Assembly (NCBI RefSeq): GCF_025370935.1
Contig: NC_133494.1
Span: forward strand, 12,222,935 to 12,286,934
Direction: 5' to 3'
Origin: Choristoneura fumiferana
Taxonomy: Eukaryota; Arthropoda; Insecta; Lepidoptera; Tortricidae
DNA length: 64,000 nucleotides
Shown here: one piece after another, positions 35,101-47,100 of the stretch
Numbering within the stretch: the first letter of the stretch is position 1
Layout of the letters: every line of letters begins with the position of its first letter
Notes under the pieces: model-generated
Told to the model about the DNA's origin: nothing
The model's database searches: none
Seen by the model: the letters and a program-made list of their open reading frames with translations, nothing else
Translations under genes and position numbers: made by a program

Positions 35101-38100
35101 TTCGGTGCTCGTATAGAGATGCCTCTCAAAGCCGGCGTCAGGTTTATTTTTCCGAGGTATTACTGGCTTTTATTTTTCGGTATCACGGTTCCGTTTTTGG
35201 CCGGCGATCGCAGTCGGTTTTTATACGATGCGCCCGCCGCGTCGATTTGTGAATGTTTTTTTCCCGAGCCGCATGCAGTTAAGTTGTTTTGGGGTTCGTG
35301 GATTTTTCGCTGTACCGCGTCCGGATTCTGGTCGCGACTCGATTTTTCGATGTGCTGATTGAATCCGCGCTTATGCCGTTTGGGATATTATGTGCGTGAT
35401 AAGGTTTGAAGTTAGATTGCAATTGCGTTTTCGGGTGAATGTGGTTACGTAGACATCAAAGGTGACTTTAACTGACATTTCGTGATCTGTCTGTTTGCGA
35501 TAGGTTTCAGTATCTGTATGTTTTCTTTTATTATTATTTTTATTCTACTGGATGGCAAACGAGCAAGTGGGTCTCCTGATGGTAAGAGATCACCACCGGC
35601 CATAAACATCTGCAACACCAGGGGTATTGCAGATGCGTTGCCAACCTAGAGGCCTAAGATGGGATACCTCAAGTGCCAGTAACTTCGCCGGCTGTCTTCA
35701 CTCCACCAGCACTGCTGGCTTCACGGCAGGATTTATGTTTCAAATTTCCAAATTTATCTACCTATTTATCATTTTTAATTATTTTTTTGCAAACAATTGA
35801 CGTTGGCAGAAGCATTCCTACACAAGAAAAAAAATATGAAGAGAGTTAATAATAAACTTACTTTGGCAAGTGGTGATCGGTGGCATCCGGAACCCCCCCA
35901 GTGGGTCGGGGGGGAAGTGGAAGGGCCGCTGGCCGAATGCGAAGTGGAACTGCTGCTGTTGCCCTAGGAGCGAAAGCACTATCAGTACGATACTAGCTGT
36001 TCTTTACGAATAGCATTGCAGGTATTAAAATAGGATAATGGAAATGGCACAAAATACTAGATTCCTAAAACATATAATAAAAATTAAAAAATATGGACAT
36101 AGAGGCAGTTAAAGTTCCGTGTGACGTCACATCTGCGTCAGATACTTTTTGCTAAGGAGTGACGTCACATGTCCCCACTCCCGAACTTTGAAGCGCTTTG
36201 TCTTTGTATTTTTTAATTGATAGGCAAAAGAAAAAATACGTGTACAATATTTCCGATAACTCAATTTGATGGACTAAATAATTCTTTTTTTAAAATAAAT
36301 ACTTAAATTTAAAAACAAAATGTTTTTTCTTGTGAATCTACCCAATTGACACCATCAATCAAAAATGACATACTTTTTATGAGCAGTAAGATTTTTTTTA
36401 TTCTTCGACAAGGTCAAAGCTGGTCAAAGCCACGGACGCAGTCCCTCTAGGTACTTCATCAAATCACGCTATAAAATAAAATTGCATTTTAAAATTAAAA
36501 AATAACTAGGAAGGAATTTCTGACGCACAAGTAATTTAAACTGCAGCCTCTTTAAGACTGCAAAGGGGAAGTTTTTCTCACTTGGCTTTGAGCGCGTCCA
36601 GACGGCTATATCGAGCGTACCTATATCGACGCTATATCGACGTGGGTACGATATACTGGACCGTGGATTTTGTTCCCATGGCGAGTGTGTGCCGCTTGGG
36701 ACCGTTGACTAATAGTACTTCGTTTGTTCGGAGTTAAGTTAATTAATCTGATGAGTTACGTACCTACCTATCTAGTAGTAACCTAGTAAGTTTTATGATA
36801 GTAATTATTTATTTCGTTAAAAATAAACATTCGGCGGATTCTGTGTAGGATTATTTCAATAGAATATCAATGAATTTCCATTGAATGTTGAAATAATCGA
36901 ACAGCATGGAAATTTTGATGACTGTTTTGTGTATTCGTAGTATAATTTGGAGAAGTTACAAAAGTATGGAAGGTTATTTGAACACTGTATCTTATATATA
37001 TCAATAAATTGTAGTAAACCACTGACAGATTTTCCAACAAAGATACATAGTGCGAAAAATACTAGATGTTACTCATTATGTTGCAAAGAGTTTTGGTCTT
37101 TCTCGAGAAAAATATAGGTAGATTAAGTGTCAAAAATAGTGTAGCTTTCTATCAGTACCTAAAATATTTTGTGAATAAGCTTAGTACCTATTATCAAAGA
37201 GTATTCCATACATACAAGCAAACGCACAAAGTCAAAACTGTATAAACTTGTAAAAATACCAAAAAAATAATTATTAAGTAGGGTTAAAAATACTAAATTC
37301 ATGACAAGTAGTAGTAACAAAATTAGAAAATTAACATTATCTTCTTACTTCCCCATAGCGATCGCACTACCGAGGCGACAGTGGAACACACCACCACCCG
37401 TCTGCAGAATACACCCCCTGATTTGTTCGGAGACAGTCGATAATTTATCGACACCCTTAACACCTCCCCCTTAATACAGCATGTGTACGAATTAGAATAA
37501 GGACCCGTTAGTTCCCATCAAGCCTTTATTGGATTTTGCTTCATTTATTATTTAACTTTGAAGCTATAGAAACGAATTTAGTAGAAACGTTCGAATCAAC
37601 GCTTTAATGAGTTCTATCCAATTCATTGGTCAATATACCTAGATAAACAGAACTAGTCTGAGCAAATAAGATCACTGTCTGATTTTGTTTTTTATTACTT
37701 ATACTAGCTGTTGCCCGCGCCTCCGTCCGCGTAGTATTCGTTTATCGCTATCCCGCAGGAACTAAGCAATTTTCCGGGACTGAAACTATCTGTAAACTGA
37801 ATTTCATCTAAATCGGTTCAGCGGTTTAGACGTGATTGAGTAACAAATATCCAAACATCTTCTCAACTTTCACATTTATAATATTAGTAGGATAGGATTA
37901 GGGTTAGGTTCAGAATGGAAATTAAATAGTGAACTTCCAGTTTTTCTTTAAACCTAAATAATTAGAAAAGTTGAAAAAAACCCTGACTTTGTCATTTCAA
38001 AGATCAATATCTCAAAACTGGCTGCCCCGATTTTAATTTGATCATACCTAGCTAAGAACCACTGCAAGGAAACTCCCTTTCGCATACAAAACTGCATCGA

Positions 38101-41100
38101 AATCGGTCCATCCGTTTGAGAGCTGCGATGTCACAGACTCCAGACAGACAGAAAGAGAGGCGTCAGAGGTTTTTTATTTAGGTACAATTTTACTTAAAAG
38201 GTTTGACAGCTGAGCCACTGTTGCAAACCTCTGGGGTTTAAGTAATAGTTGGCGAGATCAGTGCGCTTACTTTTTAAGGAACCCTTATAGTTTCGCCATG
38301 TCTGTCTGTCTGTCTGTCCGTCTGTTTGTCTGTCCGTCCGTCCGCGGCTTTACTCAGGGACTATCAATGCTAGAAAGCTGTAATTTTGCACGGATATATA
38401 TGTAAACTATGCTGACAAAATAGTGCAATATTTTTTTTTTTTTAGGTACATCCCATAAACGTAAAGTGGGGGTGTTTTTTTTTTCTCATCCAACCAGTGT
38501 GGAATATTGTTGGATTGGTCTTTTAAAACCATTAGGGGTTTGCTAAGACATTTTTCGATTCAGTGATTTATTTGCGAAATATTCAACTTTAAAGTGCAAA
38601 TTTTCATTAAAACCGAGCGTGGAATAATTTGAAAAAATTCAGGATGTTAGTAAATATATCAAACTTTCAAGGAAAACTATAACGGTTAAGTTTTGCTTGC
38701 TTTAATTTTTTCGTATGGCTACGGAACCCTATTTCGGGCGTGTCCGACACGCTCTTGGCCGGTTTTTTATTATTACATATAGGTAGGTTAAACTATATAT
38801 TAAAAACTGCTTAGGTATATAAAGCCAATTTAGGTGTGGTCAGCATATTAAATTAATCGCGTCTTCAATTTAATTGTGACATACCTACTCTTTAGCTAAG
38901 TCTAAGCTATAGCTATGTCAGGTATGTGTGCATCGAGTGTCAATGTTAGGTAACCTGTAAACACGCATCAGTGCAGTCGACATCACTAATCAAGGGTTGT
39001 ACTCGTAGTGTAGGTAGGTTAACCCCCCCAACGCTTTGGCTGCACATTGCATATTTAATTAAATTGTTCAAATTATCACACTATAGAGCAAAGCATATTA
39101 TAAGGCAAAAAAAGGAAAATCTTTCTTGTACTTAGTGACAGAAATTACTACCTAACGAATGTAAAATGTCACATTTGAAGTTCCTAAATTAAGCGCTGTG
39201 TGCAAAGTTTTGGTCAAAACAGTTTTAATAACTTTATTTTTTGGTAAGTATTAGAGCCCTACTCACTCTCGTGTACGTCCGTCTGTCACACACGTTTTAT
39301 AGTCAAAGGGTTGGAGCTACAGTCATTAAATTTTCACAGTATTATTGATCCCAGGTCATACAAATTGACAAAAAATATTCTTAAATGTAATAGCAAAAGG
39401 GAGATGAGAAAAAATTTGCAATATCCCATCGACTTGGGTATCGTTGGTTAAAACAGTAAATCGAAAATACAAACTGAGACATGATGCACACAGAAAAACC
39501 AGAAAAACAGACCAGCGCTGGGAATGAATGTTGACGTCTCTCGATGAGAGCGAAACATATGTCGCTATGCTGCTGCATAAGTAGCGTAGTAGAAATAAGC
39601 AACCTGAGTATGTATGCATAGGAAAAATCGTGTCTAAATTCCTGTCCATTGGTGGTGTAGGGGTATAGCACGCAGCACGGATTGCTGAGACCTGGTTCGA
39701 TTCCAGCGCTGTCTCTTTTCTGTTTTTCTGTGCATCCAGTCTCAGTTTGTATTTTCATATGTTTCACGGGATACCGTAAAAGTAACAAATTTGGAGTTGA
39801 AATAAAAAAACAAAAAGACTCCAAATAACCAATCATAAAAAAAAATACTGATATTTTGTTCTAAAAAAATTGAAAAAACTTACAGACAGTCAGACGGACA
39901 AAAAGTGATCCTACAAGAGTTCCGTTTTTTCCTTTTGAGGTGCGGCACCCTAAAAATGTAGCCAAATAGGCTTTTTCAATTTATTAATCTATGACAAACA
40001 CAAAAACCGTTGAAGAGTTTCGTCCTGCAGGGGCGATTCTGGCCGGACCAACATTCTATCATTAAATTATTTTGTTGTCACCGGACTGTATAACTATGCC
40101 AAATTTCAGCTCAATCGGATACCAGAAAGTAGTCGAAGGCAAATGCTTAAACCACAAATCAAACAAACTAGATACATACTTACTCGTACATAACGTTGCA
40201 ATTTGAATAAAAGCTTGTAAAAAGCTTCTTTTTTTCAAAAACGTTAACTCTTTTCCCTACGTTTGTCCGATTCACGAACAGACAGCTAACACGTATCAAT
40301 CGAACGCCCTTAGTCGTGTCGGCCCTCGCAGGTGCGATTGCGCGCATAATTCACGCGACAAGCCCGCATTGTCTACGCTCGCGATGTAACCTAATCGCGC
40401 GCGGCAGGGGGCTTGAATCTTTTGGTTATAAGATGAGGTGCGAATTATGTCGCGTGAGGAAAATTGTGATGGAAGTGTATGGTGTTTACAGTGGGTATTG
40501 GAAGGGTTAAAATGAAATTGTATTACACGGGTTTGTTAAATGCTTAAACAAAATATTTATACAAAAACCATTGACATGGACACAATACCTACTGGGAGGA
40601 CAATTCTTACAGTATTAACATTATATTGTAACGAATAACTCACGTCTTAAATCGAGTTTATCGCTCAGTCGCGCGAGCAGAGCGGTGGCGCGTAGTGCGC
40701 GTGTTGCGGCAGGCAGCCGCCGAGTCGCGTGCTCCCTTGAAGAAGGGCTACAAAATAGCCCGAAACATGTCGAGCTAAACTCGATTTAAGACAAGAGTTA
40801 TCCGTTACAATATAAACACATCACTGAATCGAAAAATCGTTGTAGTACCCTAATGGTTTTAAAAGACCTTTCCAATGATATCCCACACTACAAAATTGAA
40901 TGAGAAAAAAAAATCACCCCCACTTTACGTCTATGGGAAGTACTCTTAAAAAAATATATTTTTGAATTTTTATTGTGCCATTTTGTCGGCATAGTTTACA
41001 TATATATTCGTGCAAAATTACAGCTTTCTAGCATTGATAGTCCCTGATCAAAGCCGCGGACGGACGGACCGACAGACAGACATGGCGAAACTATAAGGCT

Positions 41101-44100
41101 ACGGAACCCTAAAAACATGAGATATACCAGTACAAGACACTAAATAGAACCCTACTCAGCATAATGTCACGGTTAGCCGTGGCCCTGATTTTCAGTGATT
41201 TTTCGGGTTTGTCATGTTAAATTGTTTAAGAGAAAACTTTGTATTCCATACAAATTCCCTATTACCTTACAGATCGGCATTGACATCTATGTCAATGCAG
41301 GTCGAATATCCCTTTAGGGGTAAGTTTGGGGTAAGTTCGCCTTTGTACATCTCTTTCTCTTGTTAACTGTCATTTACGACCAGATGGCCTAGTGGTTAGA
41401 GAACCTGACTACGAAGCTTGAGGTCCCGGGTTCGATTCCCGTGTCGGGGCAGATGTAATTGTATGAAAAATACGAATGTTTGTTCTCGGGTCTTGGGTGT
41501 TTACTATGTATTTAAGTATGTATCTATCTATATAATTATATTTATCCGTTGCTTAGTACCCATAACACAAGCTTTGCTAAGCTTACTTTGGGACTAGGTC
41601 AATTGGTGTGAATTGTCCCGTGATATTTATTTATTTATTTATTTACATGTGATTAATGTATGTACTTACAACTAGCTGTTACTCACGACTCCGTCCCCGT
41701 AGATTTCGTTTATCACTATCTCACGGAATTAGGCAATTTTACGAGATAAAAACTATCCTATGTCCTTTCCCGGGACTCAAACTATCTGTATACCGAATTC
41801 GAACAAAATCGGTAAAGCGGTTTAGACGTGAAAATGTAACAAACAAACAGACTTACAAACTTTCGAATTTATAATATCGAAAATACAAACTGAAACATAG
41901 ATGCACAGAAATACCAGAAAAAATAAAAACAAAGCATTGGGAATCGAAGCCAGGTCCTCGTCATTCCGTGCCACGTGCTATACCGCTACACCACCACTGG
42001 ACAGGGAGACACGAATTTCTCCTATGCACCACATATCTCAGCTTGTTTGTTTCTTAATTAGTCACTTAAGCAGCGACACTAGCGACATCTATGCTGTAGC
42101 CCTCATCGAGAAACTTTCAGCATTCCATTGGAACTAACCGCTCACCCGGGCAAGAGATGTCGTTATCAAGCAATCAAATTAAGATTAGTACCTAATATCT
42201 ATGGAAGCCGTGGTGGCCTAGTGGTTTGACCTGTCGCCTCTCAAGCAGAGGGTCGTGGGTTCAAACCCCGGCTCGCACCTCTGAGTTTTTCGAAATTCAT
42301 GTGCGGAATTACATTTGAAATTTACCACGAGCTTTGCGGTGAAGGAAAACATCGTGAGGAAACCTGCACAAACCTGCGAAGCGATTAAATGGTGCGTGCG
42401 AAGTTCCCAATCCGCACTGGGCCCGCGTGGGAACTATGGCCCAAGCCCTCTTGTTCTGAGAGGAGGCCTGTGCCCAGCAGTGGGACGTATATAGGCTGGG
42501 ATGATAAAAAATATATAATATACTACAATACAATACATTAACCGCACCCAGCTCTGTGATATATTATATCTAGCTGTCTATACTTAAACATCGCATTAAA
42601 ATTGACAAATGCCGGGCACACAGGGACCACTCGAAACTCGCACACGCCACATGCTGCTTTCCCGTGCAAAAGCTCCCAGTGTATAAATCAACGGGGCAAC
42701 AATTACACACTTTCATGGCAAGTTGGAATTAGAAACTGTCATTTGCACCGTTCGAGGGACCAAAGGGGGGAATGGGAGGGAAAAATAGGGTGCGGGCAAG
42801 GCTACTGCCTGATTAAAGGATTACGCTGAGGGCCGGTCTAGTGAGATTTATAATAGCTAGTATTTCCACTAGTTAGCCTCGGTCAGTGTTTTATGTCTAG
42901 GATCATAGTAAAGTATGCAGCCGGATCGGGGATTATTATTTCGGGTTCCGGCTTAGAAATGCTCTGTCGTGGACGGATGTTTTGGATTGTTTTCTGATTA
43001 AATTTTAGTTTTATACGTTTTTATTCTCGGCGTATAAACAGAGGGGTCGTAGTTCCCAAATAAATTACTAGATTTGAGCGGGGTTACCCTTTTGAACTGT
43101 GTAACAGATACATTATGAGTATGACAGAATATGGCGTACCTACTCGGACGATAAAGCACATACTGACAACTTATACTGAGCAAGCGAAAAATATACACCT
43201 TAAGGTCGAAGAATACATAAACTTATATTACTTATTATTAGAGTGACCTGGCAGTGTGTCAAGGCAACATACAAATAAAAACAAAGTGACACTGCAGTGC
43301 TGATTAAATACACGAACCTTTTCGAGAGGTATTTACTTACATGTTTATTATCATTACAATATTTAAATTGTCGCGATTTTCACTTACATATAATCAATAC
43401 CATACCCAGTGTACCTAAGTATTCGCGATAACAGCCAATAAAGATAATTGAATTCCACGCGGACGAAGCCGCGGGCAAAAGCTAGTAATAAAATAATATG
43501 AAGAAACAAAAATTTAATACAATTTTTTATGACTACAGTACTTACCTACAACTAAATAAACACCTAAAACCTGGTGTTAACTACAGTTTCAAATTAACTC
43601 GGCTCCAGTAAACAAATAACTCAATTCCCACGCCTTTTCAAACTCAATCCTTACTACACTTAATTTAAATCTTGAACAATATACAGTACAGGAAAAACAA
43701 ACGTTGAACGTTCGCGTAAACAAAGCGTAGCCAGTAGCGCCGCCCGCGGGTGGTCTTGCGCGGGCGCACCCAAAATAGCAGCAATGGCCGCTTCAAGAAA
43801 AACATCGTTAATTCTCCCGATTATTAAATTGGAGGCAGCTACTGCGCAGAGCTGTTAAACGCACCACCCACTGGGCGGTAAAAATAGGCAAAGGGTTACA
43901 GGGTACGCGTGTTTTACTAATAAAATTGAAATATTTTTGGACGAAAAATACACTTTTTATTGATTTTGATCCTGGCTGGCTGGAACTAGAATTAGGGTGT
44001 GCTACTGTTGAGATGGAACGGACACGTAGAAATCGACCGTAATTAGTGGAAATCCAGACTTCGCTCTACTCGATTTTGTGATAGGTAGTTTGATTAATCG

Positions 44101-47100
44101 ACTCTGGGGACAGGCATTTGTAAATCACACATCACTGGAAAATTCCAGTCGAAAGTGATAAAAATTTTACTCAATTTGAAGTACGAGTAGAGTAGTAAAA
44201 TATGGCAGCCTAATTAATCTTCTCAATTAGTTATAATTTAATTAGGCTGTAGTTTTACAGCTATATATAGATTTTTAGGATTACCCTGCAAGGAATCTTT
44301 ATAATTTCGCCACGTTGTCCGTCCGTCCATCAGCGGCTTAGCTTGAAGACTAAAAATGCTTATAACCAATAATAACCACACCGACATAGTATAAAGAAAA
44401 ATAAAAAAAAAACATTATTTTACCTTAACTGCCCAACATGTAAAGCGGAGATGTTTTTTTTTCTTCAGCTCTATCAAAAACATTATAGAGGTAAGTGTGT
44501 TAAGAACNNNNNNNNNNNNNNNNNNNNNNNNNNNNNNNNNNNNNNNNNNNNNNNNNNNNNNNNNNNNNNNNNNNNNNNNNNNNNNNNNNNNNNNNNNNNN
44601 NNNNNNNAGTATACTCCATTATTAGTACAGAATTTTGGAAACGTATTGAAGCACCTCCTTTAACAAGGCACCAAAACTACGTGCCTATGGAAATCTCAAA
44701 CTCAAACCAAAGGGACTTACAGATGTAACAGTTGAAGTCCTTGGAAGAAAGAAAATTTTACCCGTTGTAGTCATGGAAGACGCCAATCCCATGCTTTTTG
44801 GCCTTCAATGGAGCGAGATGTTCGACATGACGTTTCCGGAACCTGTCTACTCGGTTAAACCTACTCAACGAGATACCAGAACACTTAAACAGGTATTGAA
44901 CAACTTTTCGCCTCTTCTTTGACAACAAACTAGGAAAAGTTATAAATTACGCCGTTAACATCCATATCAAACCTGGTACTGTACCTACACATCCCTGCCC
45001 GTCCCGTTAAGTTCTCTATGCGCAAAAATATAGAAAGAGAACTTGAGCGTTTAGTGAACGAGGGAATAGTTACCAAAGTTGATCCGAATACAACTGCTTT
45101 AGAATGGCAACCCCCACTGTCAACGTGGTCAAAACAAATGGCCAAATTAGAATTTGTGGTGATTTTCGTAGCACCATTAACCCTGCGATGGTAACACACG
45201 CTCATCCAGTCCCACTTTTCGACCAGTTACGTCAAAACCTTGCAAACGGTGATAAATTTTCGAAGATCGACTTAAAAGATGCATACTTACAATTCGAGAT
45301 CGCCCCAGAATCAAAAAAGTACCTAACAATATCTACTCACAAAGGATATTACCAATACAATAGGATGCCTTTTGGAATATCAACAGCGCCCTCGATTTTC
45401 AACACTATCTTGATGAACTACTCGGTGGTATACCAAATGTAGCGATTTATTTCGATGATATCGCCTTAACAGGGAAGAATGACACTGAACATCTCGAAAC
45501 ACTTGTTATGGTATTTGACAAACTACAACGAGCTGGCTTAAAAGTCAATTTAACAAAATGTTCATTCTTCCAAACAGATATCGAATACCTGGGACACACA
45601 ATCAGTAAGGACGGAATACGGCCGACCAATTCCAAGATTGAAGCAATAACAAAAGCGACACCGCCTACTAACGCTCAAGAACTACGATCATTCCTTGGCC
45701 TCGTAAATTTTTATGAAAAATTCATACCTCACTTGCACAGCTTCTGTGCTGATCTGCATGCATTGACTGGCACCCGCCAGAAGTGGCGATGGACAGACAA
45801 AGAGAATACAGCGTTTGAAAATGCAAAAAATCTCATTAGTAAATCAAAACCACTTGTAGCTTTTGATGAGAAGCGGCCGTTGTTCTTAGCATGTGACGCT
45901 TCAGAAAAGGGTGTAGGTGCCGTATTATTTCATAAAGCAAATGACCAAATTCAACCGATAGTTTTTGCATCAAGAAAACTGAGATCAGCGGAAACTAAAT
46001 ATTCAGTTATTGACCGAGAAGCTTTAGCAATATTTTTTGGCATCCAAAAGTTTGACCAATACTTACGTGGCACAAAATTCACACTAGTCACTGATCACAA
46101 ACCCTTGATTCACCTTTTAGGCCCGCAACGCAATTTACCGAAACTTGTTAATAATCGATTGATACGGTGGGCTTTGATCATTGGTAGCTATGACTATGAC
46201 ATCGTTTTCACAAAAGGACACCTTAATTTTATGGCTGACTACCTTTCCCGATGCCCAACCCTGATGAGAGACCTTCCCGTGCAGAATTAACAGTACACAA
46301 AATAGTTTCTCAACAACAACATGACAGTGTCTCAGATATAGCGTTGACAGAAGAAGTAATACGGAATGCGTCAAGAAATGATCCGATTTTCAAACAAATA
46401 GCGGAGAATATTAAGACAGGTTGCGGGAACATTCTTATGCAGACATCTTAAAACCTTATGCTCGGAAACGCATCGAATTATCCATCGAAAATAAGATTTT
46501 GATGTGGCAAGGTCGAATAATTATACCGAATACACTCAGGAAGGCTACTTTGAAATATCTGCATACAGGGCACCCTGGAACTTGCGCAATGAAAGCACTT
46601 GCACGTTTTTACGTATGGTGGCCATCAATTGACGATGATATTGAGGAGTACATTAAATACTGTCGTAAATGTCAAGAAAACCGGCCAAACAACACTGAAC
46701 TGCCTGTATTCTCCTGGTCCGTTCCTGACAACCCATGGAAAGACTTCACATTGATTTCGCGGGACCGTTTGAAGGCAAATATTGGTTGATTCTAGCGGAT
46801 GCACTCTCAAAATGGATCGAAATTAAACCCATGAACCAAATTACCACAAGCAAACTATGTGAAGAACTAGATTCTATATTTACAACCTTTGGCTTCCCAC
46901 AACTTTTGGTATCTGACAACGGAACACAGTTCACTTCGCAAGAATTTCAAAATTATTGCAAGGACAAGGGCATCCTACACATCAAATCATCTCCATATCA
47001 CCCGAGGACTAATGGCTTAGCAGAACGCTTGGTAAGGACGTTTAAAACCAGAATGTCATCAAGTGCGAGCGATGGCATGACCCTGAGAAGGCGTCTAGAA

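Larger units (their letters stand above)
36982..44507. repeat. 7.5-kb duplicated block, copy A
   Basis: Nearly identical, in the same order and orientation, to 48030-55116. Similarity starts at ACACTGTATC and runs to TTAAGAAC immediately before the N gap. Copy A carries a SINE (41378-41640) and a composite SINE insertion (39460-39840) that copy B lacks, and lacks a segment present in B (52004-52190). Neither copy holds coding sequence. The ORFs seen in both (40316-40510 and 51048-51242; 42602-42829 and 53219-53428) simply follow the duplication. Confidence 0.95.

Noticed and set aside
38300..38345. TCTG/TCCG run as a CRISPR-like or satellite array
   Set aside because: It is a microsatellite inside the family R repeat, present at the same place in other copies; CRISPR is not expected in an insect nuclear genome.
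40316..40510. 64-aa ORF repeated at 51048-51242
   Set aside because: Conserved only because the whole block is duplicated; no splice context, domain or coding signature.
44451..44663. ORF spanning the N gap
   Set aside because: Most of its length is ambiguous bases; it joins two unrelated contigs.
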